9,633 nt of DNA from Actinomycetota bacterium (GTDB lineage: Bacteria > Actinomycetota > UBA4738). The stretch's first letter is position 1. Each line of letters starts with the position of its first letter. The position numbers and the translations under genes were made by a program. The notes beneath the pieces are model-generated. The model had not been told where the DNA came from and ran no database searches. It worked only from the letters and a program-made list of their open reading frames with translations. Location: the NCBI GenBank assembly GCA_005885015.1, contig VAYG01000066.1:1-9633 (forward strand), in the 5' to 3' direction. This document shows, piece after piece, positions 1 through 6,803 of the stretch.

Positions 1-1134
1 ATGCTGATCGACAGCTATTCGCTCGAGCAGGCGGTGATCGGTAGCGACATCCCGGCCCGGATGCTGGGGGGACTCGGCACCCTCAAGGTGACCGGTCTGG
101 CCGTGCTCGGTGACGGCCTGCGCAAGCCGATCGCGGTCGAGGGGCCGCTGCTGGGCCCGGCCGACTGGCAGGGGGTCACCTTCGCCGCATTCCGGTCCCA
201 GGGTCAGGCCGAGGCGGTGCAGGCCCTGGGGGCTCGAGCGACCGACCTTTGGAACATTGGGCTCACCAGCGCCCTGGCCAGCGGGGAGGTCCAGGGGTTC
301 GAGAACAACCTTTTCGTCTACCGCGCAGCAGGCAGGCAGGGCAACGCGCCGTACGTCACTGCCAACGTCAACCTGTGGCCCCGCACGGTCGCTGTGGTGG
401 CCAACCCCGACCGGCTGTCCCGGCTCACCGCCGTGCAGGAAGGGTGGCTTCGGCAAGCGGCGAAGGAGGCGGCCGCCCACTCCACGAGCTTGGTCGAGCA
501 CGAGGATCAGATCGTCACGGATCTCTGCCAGGCAGGGGCCCGGTTCGCGAACGCCTCCGAGGCCGACCTTGCGAAGCTGCGCGCGGCGTTCGCCCCGGTC
601 TACTCGTCCCTGGAGCGGGACCCGCAGACGAAATCGTTCATCACCCGCATCGAGGTGCTGAAGCGATCGACGCCCGCTGGTGCAGCCCTTGCCATACCAC
701 CGGGATGTACCGGTCCCGCGCCGGACTCGGCGCGGGGCGGGGTCACCAGCGAGGATTCGATTGCCGGCACATGGACGACGGGGAAGATCACCGAGAACGA
801 GTGGGTCCGGGCCTTCATCGCCGCAGGTGGCACCGAGAAGGAGGCGCACTCGTCCTTTGGCGCAACGGGGACCACGCACTGGTCGCTCCGGTTCGATAGC
901 GGCTCCTTCATGTTGATCCAGCAGGATGGCTCGATCGGATACAACACCCTGTACAGAGTCAATGGCGACGGCACCCTCACCCTCTGGAGTGGGGATTGCA
1001 CCCACCCCGCGATGTATCGGTACGACCTCACCAGCAAGACCTTGAGGCTCCACACGCTGACCCAGTGCTCTTCTCATGACGCGCCATACAACACAGCCCT
1101 GTTCGCCAGCTTCCCGTTCACCAGGTCGGGCTAG
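1..1134 (+). CDS. DctP-like TRAP solute-binding lipoprotein, paralog 1 (5' partial)
   Basis: This is the 3' three-quarters of a solute-binding lipoprotein gene cut by the window edge. The ATG at base 1 is not the start: it is the internal Met of the APMLID motif, which sits near residue 126 in the complete paralogs, so about 125 residues including the signal peptide are missing. Visible family marks are DGLRKPIAV (residues 38-46 of the fragment), ADWQG followed by RSQGQ (65-69), VQGFENN, ANVNLWP (121-127) and a helical stretch rich in Ala. These match the order of motifs in DctP/SiaP-type TRAP binding proteins. Residues 253-377 form an extra beta-rich domain starting AGTW and ending FPFTRSG, which I read as lipocalin-like. 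C176 and C236 are conserved in every paralog. TAG at 1132-1134 is followed 25 bases later by the next gene. The ligand is unknown; canonical TRAP proteins bind organic acids. Confidence 0.85.
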   Translation: MLIDSYSLEQAVIGSDIPARMLGGLGTLKVTGLAVLGDGLRKPIAVEGPLLGPADWQGVTFAAFRSQGQAEAVQALGARATDLWNIGLTSALASGEVQGFENNLFVYRAAGRQGNAPYVTANVNLWPRTVAVVANPDRLSRLTAVQEGWLRQAAKEAAAHSTSLVEHEDQIVTDLCQAGARFANASEADLAKLRAAFAPVYSSLERDPQTKSFITRIEVLKRSTPAGAALAIPPGCTGPAPDSARGGVTSEDSIAGTWTTGKITENEWVRAFIAAGGTEKEAHSSFGATGTTHWSLRFDSGSFMLIQQDGSIGYNTLYRVNGDGTLTLWSGDCTHPAMYRYDLTSKTLRLHTLTQCSSHDAPYNTALFASFPFTRSG

Positions 1135-1147
1135 CGATGCGGCGCCC

Positions 1148-1152
1148 AAGGA
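1148..1152 (+). promoter_or_regulatory. Ribosome binding site of paralog 2
   Basis: AAGGA lies 7 bases before the ATG at 1160. It decides the start: the same frame is open further upstream to an ATG at 1076, but only the 1160 start places a lipoprotein signal peptide at the N-terminus. Confidence 0.7.
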
Positions 1153-1159
1153 TGGCGGG

Positions 1160-2497
1160 ATGAAGGCGCCAGTTCGGCTCAGGATCTTCGCCCTCGCCTG
1201 TGTCGCGGCCATGGTGGCGGCGGGCTGCACCGGCGGCGCGCGAGCGGGGGACAAGGCTGGCGGCGGAGCGGAGCCGATCGTGCTGACGATGGCCAATGGA
1301 TATGGGTCATCGCCATCGACCACAGATCCGTTGCAGTACGAGCCTGCGGTCGCCTACTTCGTCAAGCGGGTGGGGGACCTCTCTGGCGGCGAGGTGCGCA
1401 TCCAGGTCGTCGACGACTGGGGGAACCACCAGCCCGGGTTCGAGCAGCAGATCGTGCGCGACGTCGAGGCCGGCAAGGCGGATCTGGCTTGGGTGGGGAC
1501 CCGGATCTTCGACACCCTCGGGGTCAATAACTTCCAGGCCCTCACTGCACCGATGCTCATCGACAACTACCCACTGGAGCGAGCAGTGATCGCCAGTGAC
1601 ATGCCGGGCGAGATGCTGGCGAGCCTCTCCAAAATGCGGGTGACCGGTCTGGCCGTGCTGGCCGACGGTCTGCGCAAGCCGATCGCCGTCGCCGCTCCCT
1701 TGGTGGCTCCAGCGGATTGGCGAGGGACCAGCTTCCAGGTGTTCCGATCGACGGGACAGGTGGAGGCCATCCGGGCCCTGGGGGCGCGGCCCATCGAAGG
1801 CGGCAAGAGCGTCCAGGGTGCGATACAGGGCGCCGAGAAGAACCTGCACATCTACCAAGTGGGCGTGTTCGCGAGCCAGTTCCCTTACATCACCGCGAAC
1901 GTGAACCTGTGGCCCCAGACGGTGGCCCTTCTTGCGAACCCGGCCCGACTCTCCGGGCTCTCCGAAGCGCAGCGTGGGTGGGTACGGCGCGCGGCGGCCG
2001 ATGCCTCCGTCCGTTCGACCGGCATGTTCCAGGACGAGGCCGCCATCGTGGCGGATGTGTGCCAGAAGGGAGCCCGGTTCGCCAACGCATCGGAGACCGA
2101 CCTGGCATCCCTTCGCCAGGCGTTCGTCCCCGTTTACTCGACGCTTGAGCAGGATCCGCCGACGAAGGCGTTCATCGAACGGATCGACGCGCTCAAGCGC
2201 ACGACCCCTACCGGGCCGGAGCTGGCGATCCCGGCGGGGTGTGCCGACTCGACCGTCGGCCCCAACACCGACCCGCTGGCCGGGACGTGGCACACCGGAC
2301 ACATCACTCCTAGCCAGTGGCTGCACGCCTTTATCGCCATGGGCGGTTCAGAGAAAGAAGGACACGAAACTTTCGGCGCCAATCACCCCTACAAAGTGGT
2401 AACGCTCAGGTTCGAAGGCGGTGTGTTCAGGTCGTACTGCGGCGTCTGGAAGTCCACCGGAGCTGTGTGGCTTCGGAACCTACGAGATCGGGGATGA
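1160..2497 (+). CDS. DctP-like TRAP solute-binding lipoprotein, paralog 2 (frameshifted C-terminus)
   Basis: The product as read is 445 residues: a signal peptide with lipobox VAAGC (C23), the Gly-rich linker DKAGGGAEP, and a DctP-like core. The core shows LSGGEVRIQVV, FEQQIV, AGKADLAWVGTRIFDT, APMLIDNY, DGLRKPIAV, RSTGQ and ITANVNLWPQ. It also has the conserved Cys pair C301/C361. The C-terminal lipocalin-like domain starts near residue 371 (DPLAGTWHTG) but breaks near residue 436, and the last nine residues (WLRNLRDRG) match no paralog. Moving to the +1 frame near base 2460 restores the family ending through to TGA at 2670-2672, which would give about 503 residues, the usual length here. 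Compared with paralog 3, the stretch between the TAC TGC codons and the GAG codon is 19 bases instead of 21. The cause may be a real mutation, a sequencing error, or programmed shifting; no classic slippery site is evident. The binding core is intact, so the protein may still work. Confidence 0.85.
   Translation: MKAPVRLRIFALACVAAMVAAGCTGGARAGDKAGGGAEPIVLTMANGYGSSPSTTDPLQYEPAVAYFVKRVGDLSGGEVRIQVVDDWGNHQPGFEQQIVRDVEAGKADLAWVGTRIFDTLGVNNFQALTAPMLIDNYPLERAVIASDMPGEMLASLSKMRVTGLAVLADGLRKPIAVAAPLVAPADWRGTSFQVFRSTGQVEAIRALGARPIEGGKSVQGAIQGAEKNLHIYQVGVFASQFPYITANVNLWPQTVALLANPARLSGLSEAQRGWVRRAAADASVRSTGMFQDEAAIVADVCQKGARFANASETDLASLRQAFVPVYSTLEQDPPTKAFIERIDALKRTTPTGPELAIPAGCADSTVGPNTDPLAGTWHTGHITPSQWLHAFIAMGGSEKEGHETFGANHPYKVVTLRFEGGVFRSYCGVWKSTGAVWLRNLRDRG
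1886..1932 (+). repeat. 47-bp exact direct repeat, copy 1 (paralog 2)
   Basis: This stretch, encoding most of ITANVNLWPQTVALL, is identical base for base to 3395-3441 in paralog 3. Identity at synonymous sites points to recent duplication or gene conversion rather than protein-level selection alone. Confidence 0.85.
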
Positions 2498-2672
2498 CAG
2501 CACTGTCGTCCTCCGCGGTGACTTCACCGACACGTATCGGTATGAGCGAGACGGTGACACCTTGTTGCTCCGCTTCCTGAAGGGCGATTGCGGCCTCGGC
2601 TGCGATTACGGGGCAATTCCTCCTATCGGCCCGGCGTCGTACGCCAGCTTCCCGTTCACGAGGTCGCCATGA
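2460..2672 (+). pseudogene. Out-of-frame 3' end of paralog 2
   Basis: In the frame one base ahead of the paralog 2 reading frame, this stretch encodes the missing part of its lipocalin-like domain: ELCGFGTYEIGDD, then TYRYERDGDTLLLRF, KGDCGLGCDYG and the family ending FPFTRSP. It matches paralog 3 residue for residue in spacing (GEVCNTATYEI against PELCGFGTYEI). Its stop TGA (2670-2672) overlaps the ATG of paralog 3 in an ATGA, the same junction type used elsewhere in the run, so this was the original end of the gene. Low divergence from paralog 3 suggests that the shift is recent or an assembly error. Confidence 0.8.
2660..2663 (+). promoter_or_regulatory. Ribosome binding site of paralog 3, inside the preceding gene
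   Basis: GAGG lies 5 bases before the ATG at 2669. It is formed by the Thr-Arg codons (ACG AGG) of the FPFTRS ending of the upstream gene, so the same bases serve coding and initiation. Confidence 0.55.
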
Positions 2673-4177
2673 ATGTTCGCGGCCGGGTCGCGGCGATCTT
2701 CCTGCTCGGAGCTCTCGTGGCCCCGGGCTGCACCGGCGGCGCAGGCGGCGGGGACAAGGCAGGCGGCGGTGGCGAGCCGGTCGTCCTGACGATGGCCAGC
2801 GGCTATGACGAAAGAACGCTGGAGGTGGAGCCCGCGGTCGCTTACTTCATCCGGCGGGTCGGGGAGCTCTCCGGTGGCGACGTCCGGATCCAGGTCGTCG
2901 ACGGGTGGGGAAACTACCAGCCTGCATTCGAGCAGCAGATCGTGCATGACGTCAAGGCGGGCAAGGCGGACATGGCCTGGGTGGGCACCCGGGTCTTCGA
3001 CACCCTGGGCATCAACAGCTTCCAGGCCCTCACCGCCCCGATGCTGATCGACAACTACCCGCTGGAGCGAGCTGTGATCGCCAGCGACATGCCGGGTCAG
3101 ATGTTGGGGAACCTTTCCGAGCTCGGGGTGACCGGTCTGGCCGTGTTGGGCGACGGCCTGCGCAAGCCGATCGCGGTGAAGGGGGCGCTGCTGGGCCCGG
3201 CGGACTGGCAGGGGATCACGTTCGCGGCCTCGCGGTCCCAGGGTCAGGCCGAGGCGGTGCAAGCCCTCGGCGCTCGAGCAACTGACCTTTGGGGAAGCGC
3301 CGCGCTTTCCGGCGCCCTCGCCTGCGATGAGTTGCAGGGCGTCGAGAAGAACCTGCTGCCCTACCAGGTGGCCGTGTACACGACCAAGTTCCCCTACATC
3401 ACCGCGAACGTGAACCTGTGGCCCCAGACGGTGGCCCTTCTGGCGAACCCGGATCGTCTCTCCAGGCTCACCGAGGAGCAGCGTGGCTGGCTACGGCGCG
3501 CGGCAGCCGATGCCTCCGTCCGTTCGACCGGCATGTTCGAGAACGAGGACTCAATCGTCGCGGACGTGTGCCAGAAAGGCGCCCGCTTCGCCAACGCATC
3601 GGAGATCGACTTGGCAGCCCTGCGCCACGCGTTCCTCCCCGTCTACTCCTCGCTTGAACAGGATCCCCAGACCAAGGCGTTCATCGCCAGTATCGAAACG
3701 CTCAAGCGGGTGACCCCGGCCGGGCCGGCGGTCGCTATCCCGTCGGGCTGTACTGGCTCAACCGGCGGGCTGGCCACCGACCCCCTGGCCGGGACTTGGC
3801 ACACGGGGCACATCACCCAGAGCCAGTGGATCCACGCCTTTATCGCCATGGGGGGCTCCGAGAAGGACGCCCACGACGGGAGTTTCCGCAAGTACAAGGT
3901 GGAGACGATCACCTTCAAGGACGGTGTGTTCACGGACTACTGCAGCGCCGACGGCCGTCCCGGGGAGGTCTGTAACACCGCAACCTACGAGATTCGGGAC
4001 GACGGCACTTTCGATCTTTACACGGATGGCACCGAGACCTTTCGGTACGAGGTGAACGGTGACACCCTCCGGCTCCATTTCGTGAAGGGCGATTGCGGGT
4101 CCGGCTGCGATTACGCGGCACTGCCCCCCATCGGCCCGACAGCGTACGCCGGCTTCCCGTACACCAGGTCGACCTGA
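2669..4177 (+). CDS. DctP-like TRAP solute-binding lipoprotein, paralog 3
   Basis: The product is 502 residues. The start at 2669 is chosen because it begins a signal peptide (MNVRGRVAAIFLLGALVAPGC, lipidated Cys 21) and overlaps the upstream stop as ATGA; the open frame upstream is a shadow of the previous gene. After the linker GDKAGGGGEP comes the DctP-like core: ELSGGDVRIQVV (66-77), FEQQIV (87-92), AGKADMAWVGTRVFDT (97-112), APMLIDNY (123-130), DGLRKPIAV (162-170), RSQGQ (189-193), LQGVEKN (222-228) and ITANVNLWP (244-252). Cys 301 and 361 are the conserved pair. The lipocalin-like domain covers 371-502, with GTWHTGHIT, AFIAMGGSEKDAH and GDTLRLHFV. At DNA level it looks mosaic: close to paralog 2 overall, but close to paralog 1 between about 3131 and 3292. 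It should sit tethered on the outer face of the membrane and bind an unidentified solute. Confidence 0.9.
   Translation: MNVRGRVAAIFLLGALVAPGCTGGAGGGDKAGGGGEPVVLTMASGYDERTLEVEPAVAYFIRRVGELSGGDVRIQVVDGWGNYQPAFEQQIVHDVKAGKADMAWVGTRVFDTLGINSFQALTAPMLIDNYPLERAVIASDMPGQMLGNLSELGVTGLAVLGDGLRKPIAVKGALLGPADWQGITFAASRSQGQAEAVQALGARATDLWGSAALSGALACDELQGVEKNLLPYQVAVYTTKFPYITANVNLWPQTVALLANPDRLSRLTEEQRGWLRRAAADASVRSTGMFENEDSIVADVCQKGARFANASEIDLAALRHAFLPVYSSLEQDPQTKAFIASIETLKRVTPAGPAVAIPSGCTGSTGGLATDPLAGTWHTGHITQSQWIHAFIAMGGSEKDAHDGSFRKYKVETITFKDGVFTDYCSADGRPGEVCNTATYEIRDDGTFDLYTDGTETFRYEVNGDTLRLHFVKGDCGSGCDYAALPPIGPTAYAGFPYTRST
3395..3441 (+). repeat. 47-bp exact direct repeat, copy 2 (paralog 3)
   Basis: Identical to 1886-1932 in paralog 2. 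A second near-identical block follows (1983-2029 against 3492-3538, one mismatch seen). Paralogs 1, 4 and 5 differ clearly in the same region. Confidence 0.85.
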
Positions 4178-4190
4178 TGGTCCGGCCAGT

Positions 4191-4195
4191 AAGGA
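4191..4195 (+). promoter_or_regulatory. Ribosome binding site of paralog 4
   Basis: AAGGA lies 5 bases before the ATG at 4201 and favours this start over the in-frame ATG at 4177, which shares its A with the stop of the preceding gene (TGATG) and has only a weak AGG nine bases upstream. Confidence 0.6.
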
Positions 4196-4200
4196 TCTCG

Positions 4201-5727
4201 ATGAGGACACACGGCTGGCTCAGGCCCTTCGCCCTCTTGGGGGTGGTGGCCATCGTGGCGGCGGGTTGCACCGGCAGCTCGGCGGGCGGGGACAAGGCCG
4301 GCGGTGGGGGCGAGCCGGTCGTACTGCGGATGGCCATGAATTCTGGACTGGGCTCCACGCCCGTCATCCAGTACTTCGTCGGGCGGATCCACGAGCTGTC
4401 CGGTGGCGACCTTCGCATCGAGGTCGTCAATTCCTGGGGGAACTTCTCGCCTGACGCAGAGCAGCAGGTCGTGCGTGCGGTCTCCACCGGTAAGGCCGAC
4501 CTGGGCTGGGCCGAGACGCGTCTCTTCGACACGATGGGTGATACGAGCCTCCAGGCCCTGACTGCTCCCATGCTCATCGATAGCTATCCGCTGGAGCAGG
4601 CGGTGATCGCGAGCGAGGTCCCCGGCCAGATGCTCGAGGGGCTCGGGAAGCTCGGCGTGAGCGGCCTGGCGATCCTTGGAGATGGCCTCCATAAGCCCAT
4701 CGCCGTGGAGCGCCCTCTCATTGGCCTGGCGGACTGGAAGGGCATCACCTTCCGGTCTTTCAGGTCGCAGGGTCAGGCCGAGGCGATCCAGGCGCTCGGG
4801 GCTCAGCCCACCGACGTCTTCGGGCCTTCACTCGACGAAGGGCTCGACAAGGGCGAGATCCAGGGCTTCGACAAGAACCTCCTCGACTACCAGATCAACA
4901 TCATGGAGCCTCGTGCCCCCTACGTGACGGCGAACGTCAACCTGTGGCCAGGGATGGACGTCCTCCTGGCCAACCCGGGCCGGCTGACGCGGCTGACCGA
5001 CGAGCAGCGAGGGTGGCTCCGGCGGGCTGCAGCCGACGCCGCCGCACGCTCCACCGGTCTGGTCGACGAAGAGGACCAGATCGTCGCGACTGTGTGCCGG
5101 GCCGGAGCGCGCTTCGCCAACGCCTCCCGGGCCGACCTGACAGCATTGCGCCAGGCCTTCGGCCTGGTCTACTCATCCTTGGAGCAGAACCCGCAGACCA
5201 AGTCGTTCATCGCTCGCATCAAAGAGCTCAAGGAGTCGACGCCTTCCGGCGCTCCGCTGGCCATTCCGGCGGGGTGTACCGGCTCGGCGTCCAAGGGTCA
5301 GGGCACCAACGATCCGCTCACCGGAACCTGGCAGACGGCGAAGCTTACGGAGAGCCAAATGGTTCGGGCCTTCGTCGCCGCAGGCGGCTCCGAGAAGGAC
5401 GGTCACGCGACCTTCTCCAGGATCGATGATCAGGAGACAAAGCACTACGTCGTCGTAACGCTCACGTTTCAGGACGGCGCGTGGGCGGAGTACGCCACCG
5501 GTGACGGCCGGCCCGCGACGGTCCCAGGCTCGAGGGGAACCTATGAGATCGGTGACGATGGCACCGTCACTCTGGACGAACCCTGCTGCACCACGACCTT
5601 TCGGTACGACCTCAGCGGCGACACCCTCCGACTTCACGGAGTGAAGCTCGATCCAACAGGCGCCACACTGCTGGATCCAACCGGCGCCACCCTGTTCGCA
5701 AGCTTCCCGTTCACGAGGTCGGGATGA
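4201..5727 (+). CDS. DctP-like TRAP solute-binding lipoprotein, paralog 4
   Basis: The product is 508 residues from ATG 4201, or 516 if translation starts at 4177. The signal peptide ends in lipobox VAAGC (C23) and is followed by GDKAGGGGEP. Core motifs are ELSGGDLRIEVV, EQQVV, AGWAETRLFDT-like text (GKADLGWAETRLFDT), APMLIDSY, ANVNLWP (244-250) and the Cys pair C299/C359. Two positions differ from the other paralogs. GLRKP is GLHKP (H164), and an extra Arg (R185) stands three residues before the shared RSQGQ Arg (R188), where canonical DctP proteins have their ligand-binding Arg. This suggests a different ligand pocket. The lipocalin-like domain covers about 371-508 and includes an eight-residue tandem duplication (LDPTGATL twice, 483-498). 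The stop overlaps the next gene as ATGA. Confidence 0.88.
   Translation: MRTHGWLRPFALLGVVAIVAAGCTGSSAGGDKAGGGGEPVVLRMAMNSGLGSTPVIQYFVGRIHELSGGDLRIEVVNSWGNFSPDAEQQVVRAVSTGKADLGWAETRLFDTMGDTSLQALTAPMLIDSYPLEQAVIASEVPGQMLEGLGKLGVSGLAILGDGLHKPIAVERPLIGLADWKGITFRSFRSQGQAEAIQALGAQPTDVFGPSLDEGLDKGEIQGFDKNLLDYQINIMEPRAPYVTANVNLWPGMDVLLANPGRLTRLTDEQRGWLRRAAADAAARSTGLVDEEDQIVATVCRAGARFANASRADLTALRQAFGLVYSSLEQNPQTKSFIARIKELKESTPSGAPLAIPAGCTGSASKGQGTNDPLTGTWQTAKLTESQMVRAFVAAGGSEKDGHATFSRIDDQETKHYVVVTLTFQDGAWAEYATGDGRPATVPGSRGTYEIGDDGTVTLDEPCCTTTFRYDLSGDTLRLHGVKLDPTGATLLDPTGATLFASFPFTRSG
5647..5694 (+). repeat. 24-bp imperfect tandem duplication in paralog 4
   Basis: Two adjacent 24-base units (5647-5670 and 5671-5694) differ at three positions and encode LDPTGATL twice in frame. 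They replace the segment where paralogs 2 and 3 have the Cys-containing GDCG..CDY stretch. Confidence 0.85.
5715..5718 (+). promoter_or_regulatory. Ribosome binding site of the propeller gene, inside paralog 4
   Basis: GAGG lies 5 bases before ATG 5724 and comes from the Thr-Arg codons of the FPFTRS ending of paralog 4, the same arrangement as at 2660-2663. Confidence 0.55.
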
Positions 5728-6803
5728 ATCTTCGAGGCCGGCCGGCGGCGCTCTTCCTGCTGGGGGCTCTCGTGGCGGTGGGTTGCACCGGCGGCGTTGC
5801 ACACGGGAAGCAGGCCGGCGGCGGGGGGGAGCCATCTGTTCTCAGCTCGGCAAACGGATCTGGCGCAGTCACGAGCGCGCTCCTTCGTATCGACCCAGCG
5901 ACGAACAAGGTCGCCGCCCAATCGTACGCAGTGGGTGAGGATCCGAGGGCCGTCGCGGTCGGCGAGGGCTCGGTGTGGGTAGCGGACGCCGCCGACAAGT
6001 CGGTCCTCCGGCTCGACCCGGCGACCAGCAAGGTCCAGGCAACCATCGTTCTGGACGAAGAGCCTCGGGGCCTTGCCATCGGCGGAGGAGTCCAGGGGGT
6101 TTGGGTCGCCACAATTGACCAGATCAGGGAGCTCGATCCGCGGACGAACGAGGCCGTCCGGATGCGCGATTTGGGGGAGCCGACCGGCGCTGTCGCTACC
6201 GGCGAAGGGTCGGTCTGGGTCACGTTCGTCATCTCCGGGCTCGGCAGGGTCGACGCCACCACCGGCCGCCGCGACCGGGGCTTCGACGTCGGGATGATCC
6301 TGTGCTCTGGCTGTATCTCGGTACGCGGCGGCAAGCGTGCGGTTGGAGGCCCCTGGTCGGGCGATCATCAGCGTGGGGCTTCACAATCGGTCGCAGCCGG
6401 TCTGGGCGCGGTTTGGGCCGTCGGGGCACCGCCCCCCAGCGGGCCGTCGTCCGTCTGGCGCGTCGATCCGTCTACGGGATCCTCGATCCCCATCCAAGCC
6501 GAGTTCCCGTTGGTCGGGGTGGCGGTCGGCGAGGGCGCGGTTTGGGCGGTGGGTGCTAACGGTGAAGTGGCCAGGATCGACCCGGAGACCAACAAGGTGG
6601 TCAAGCTCATCGGGACCGGGAGCGGCGCGACCCGGGTGGCCGTAGGACTCAGCGCCGTATGGGTCCTCAACCCGACGCATGGGACCGTGACCAGGATCGA
6701 TCCCGGGACGAACACGGTGGTGGCCACCATCCACGTGGGCAAGGGGGCGATCGCGCTCGCAGCGGGCGAGGGTTCGGTTTGGGTTACTCGGCGGGCGGGA
6801 TGA
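5724..6803 (+). CDS. Seven-repeat beta-propeller lipoprotein (YncE/Vgb-like)
   Basis: The product is 359 residues. The N-terminus (lipobox AVGC, C21) and linker GKQAGGGGEPSVLSSANGSG closely resemble the leader of the DctP paralogs, especially paralog 3. The rest is a repeat protein of the kind (R-[IL]-D-P-x-T-N ... V-A-V-G-E-G-S-V-W-V). DP-type motifs start near residues 55, 96, 136, 175, 246, 284 and 324, giving seven repeats, as expected for a seven-bladed propeller of the YncE, NHL or virginiamycin B lyase-like group. The fourth repeat is degenerate and carries an insertion with a CSGC motif (194-197). I cannot assign an enzyme activity: such propellers are often binding or scaffold modules. 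It overlaps both neighbours by ATGA, so it is probably made with the solute-binding proteins and displayed on the same surface. The C-terminus ends directly after the last VWV strand. Confidence 0.88.
   Translation: MNLRGRPAALFLLGALVAVGCTGGVAHGKQAGGGGEPSVLSSANGSGAVTSALLRIDPATNKVAAQSYAVGEDPRAVAVGEGSVWVADAADKSVLRLDPATSKVQATIVLDEEPRGLAIGGGVQGVWVATIDQIRELDPRTNEAVRMRDLGEPTGAVATGEGSVWVTFVISGLGRVDATTGRRDRGFDVGMILCSGCISVRGGKRAVGGPWSGDHQRGASQSVAAGLGAVWAVGAPPPSGPSSVWRVDPSTGSSIPIQAEFPLVGVAVGEGAVWAVGANGEVARIDPETNKVVKLIGTGSGATRVAVGLSAVWVLNPTHGTVTRIDPGTNTVVATIHVGKGAIALAAGEGSVWVTRRAG

Noticed and set aside
1..3. ATG at base 1 as the true start of paralog 1
   Set aside because: It aligns with an internal Met near residue 126 of every complete paralog, and no signal peptide follows it.
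1307..2326. A 339-codon open frame on the - strand opposite paralog 2
   Set aside because: It is antisense to a clear coding gene. Similar antisense frames recur opposite paralogs 3 and 4 because the underlying genes are homologous, not because the frame is used.
2455..2475. Programmed ribosomal frameshift site in paralog 2
   Set aside because: No X-XXY-YYZ heptamer, stop-codon +1 site or strong downstream hairpin is evident, and the other paralogs reach full length without a shift. Mutation or sequence error is simpler.
2588..2668. Upstream extension of paralog 3 to an ATG at 2588, with a similar case at 4093 for paralog 4
   Set aside because: The extra residues (MRPRLRLRG, MRVRLRLRG) look conserved only because they are an alternative frame of the conserved tail of the preceding gene. 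The later starts give proper lipoprotein signal peptides.
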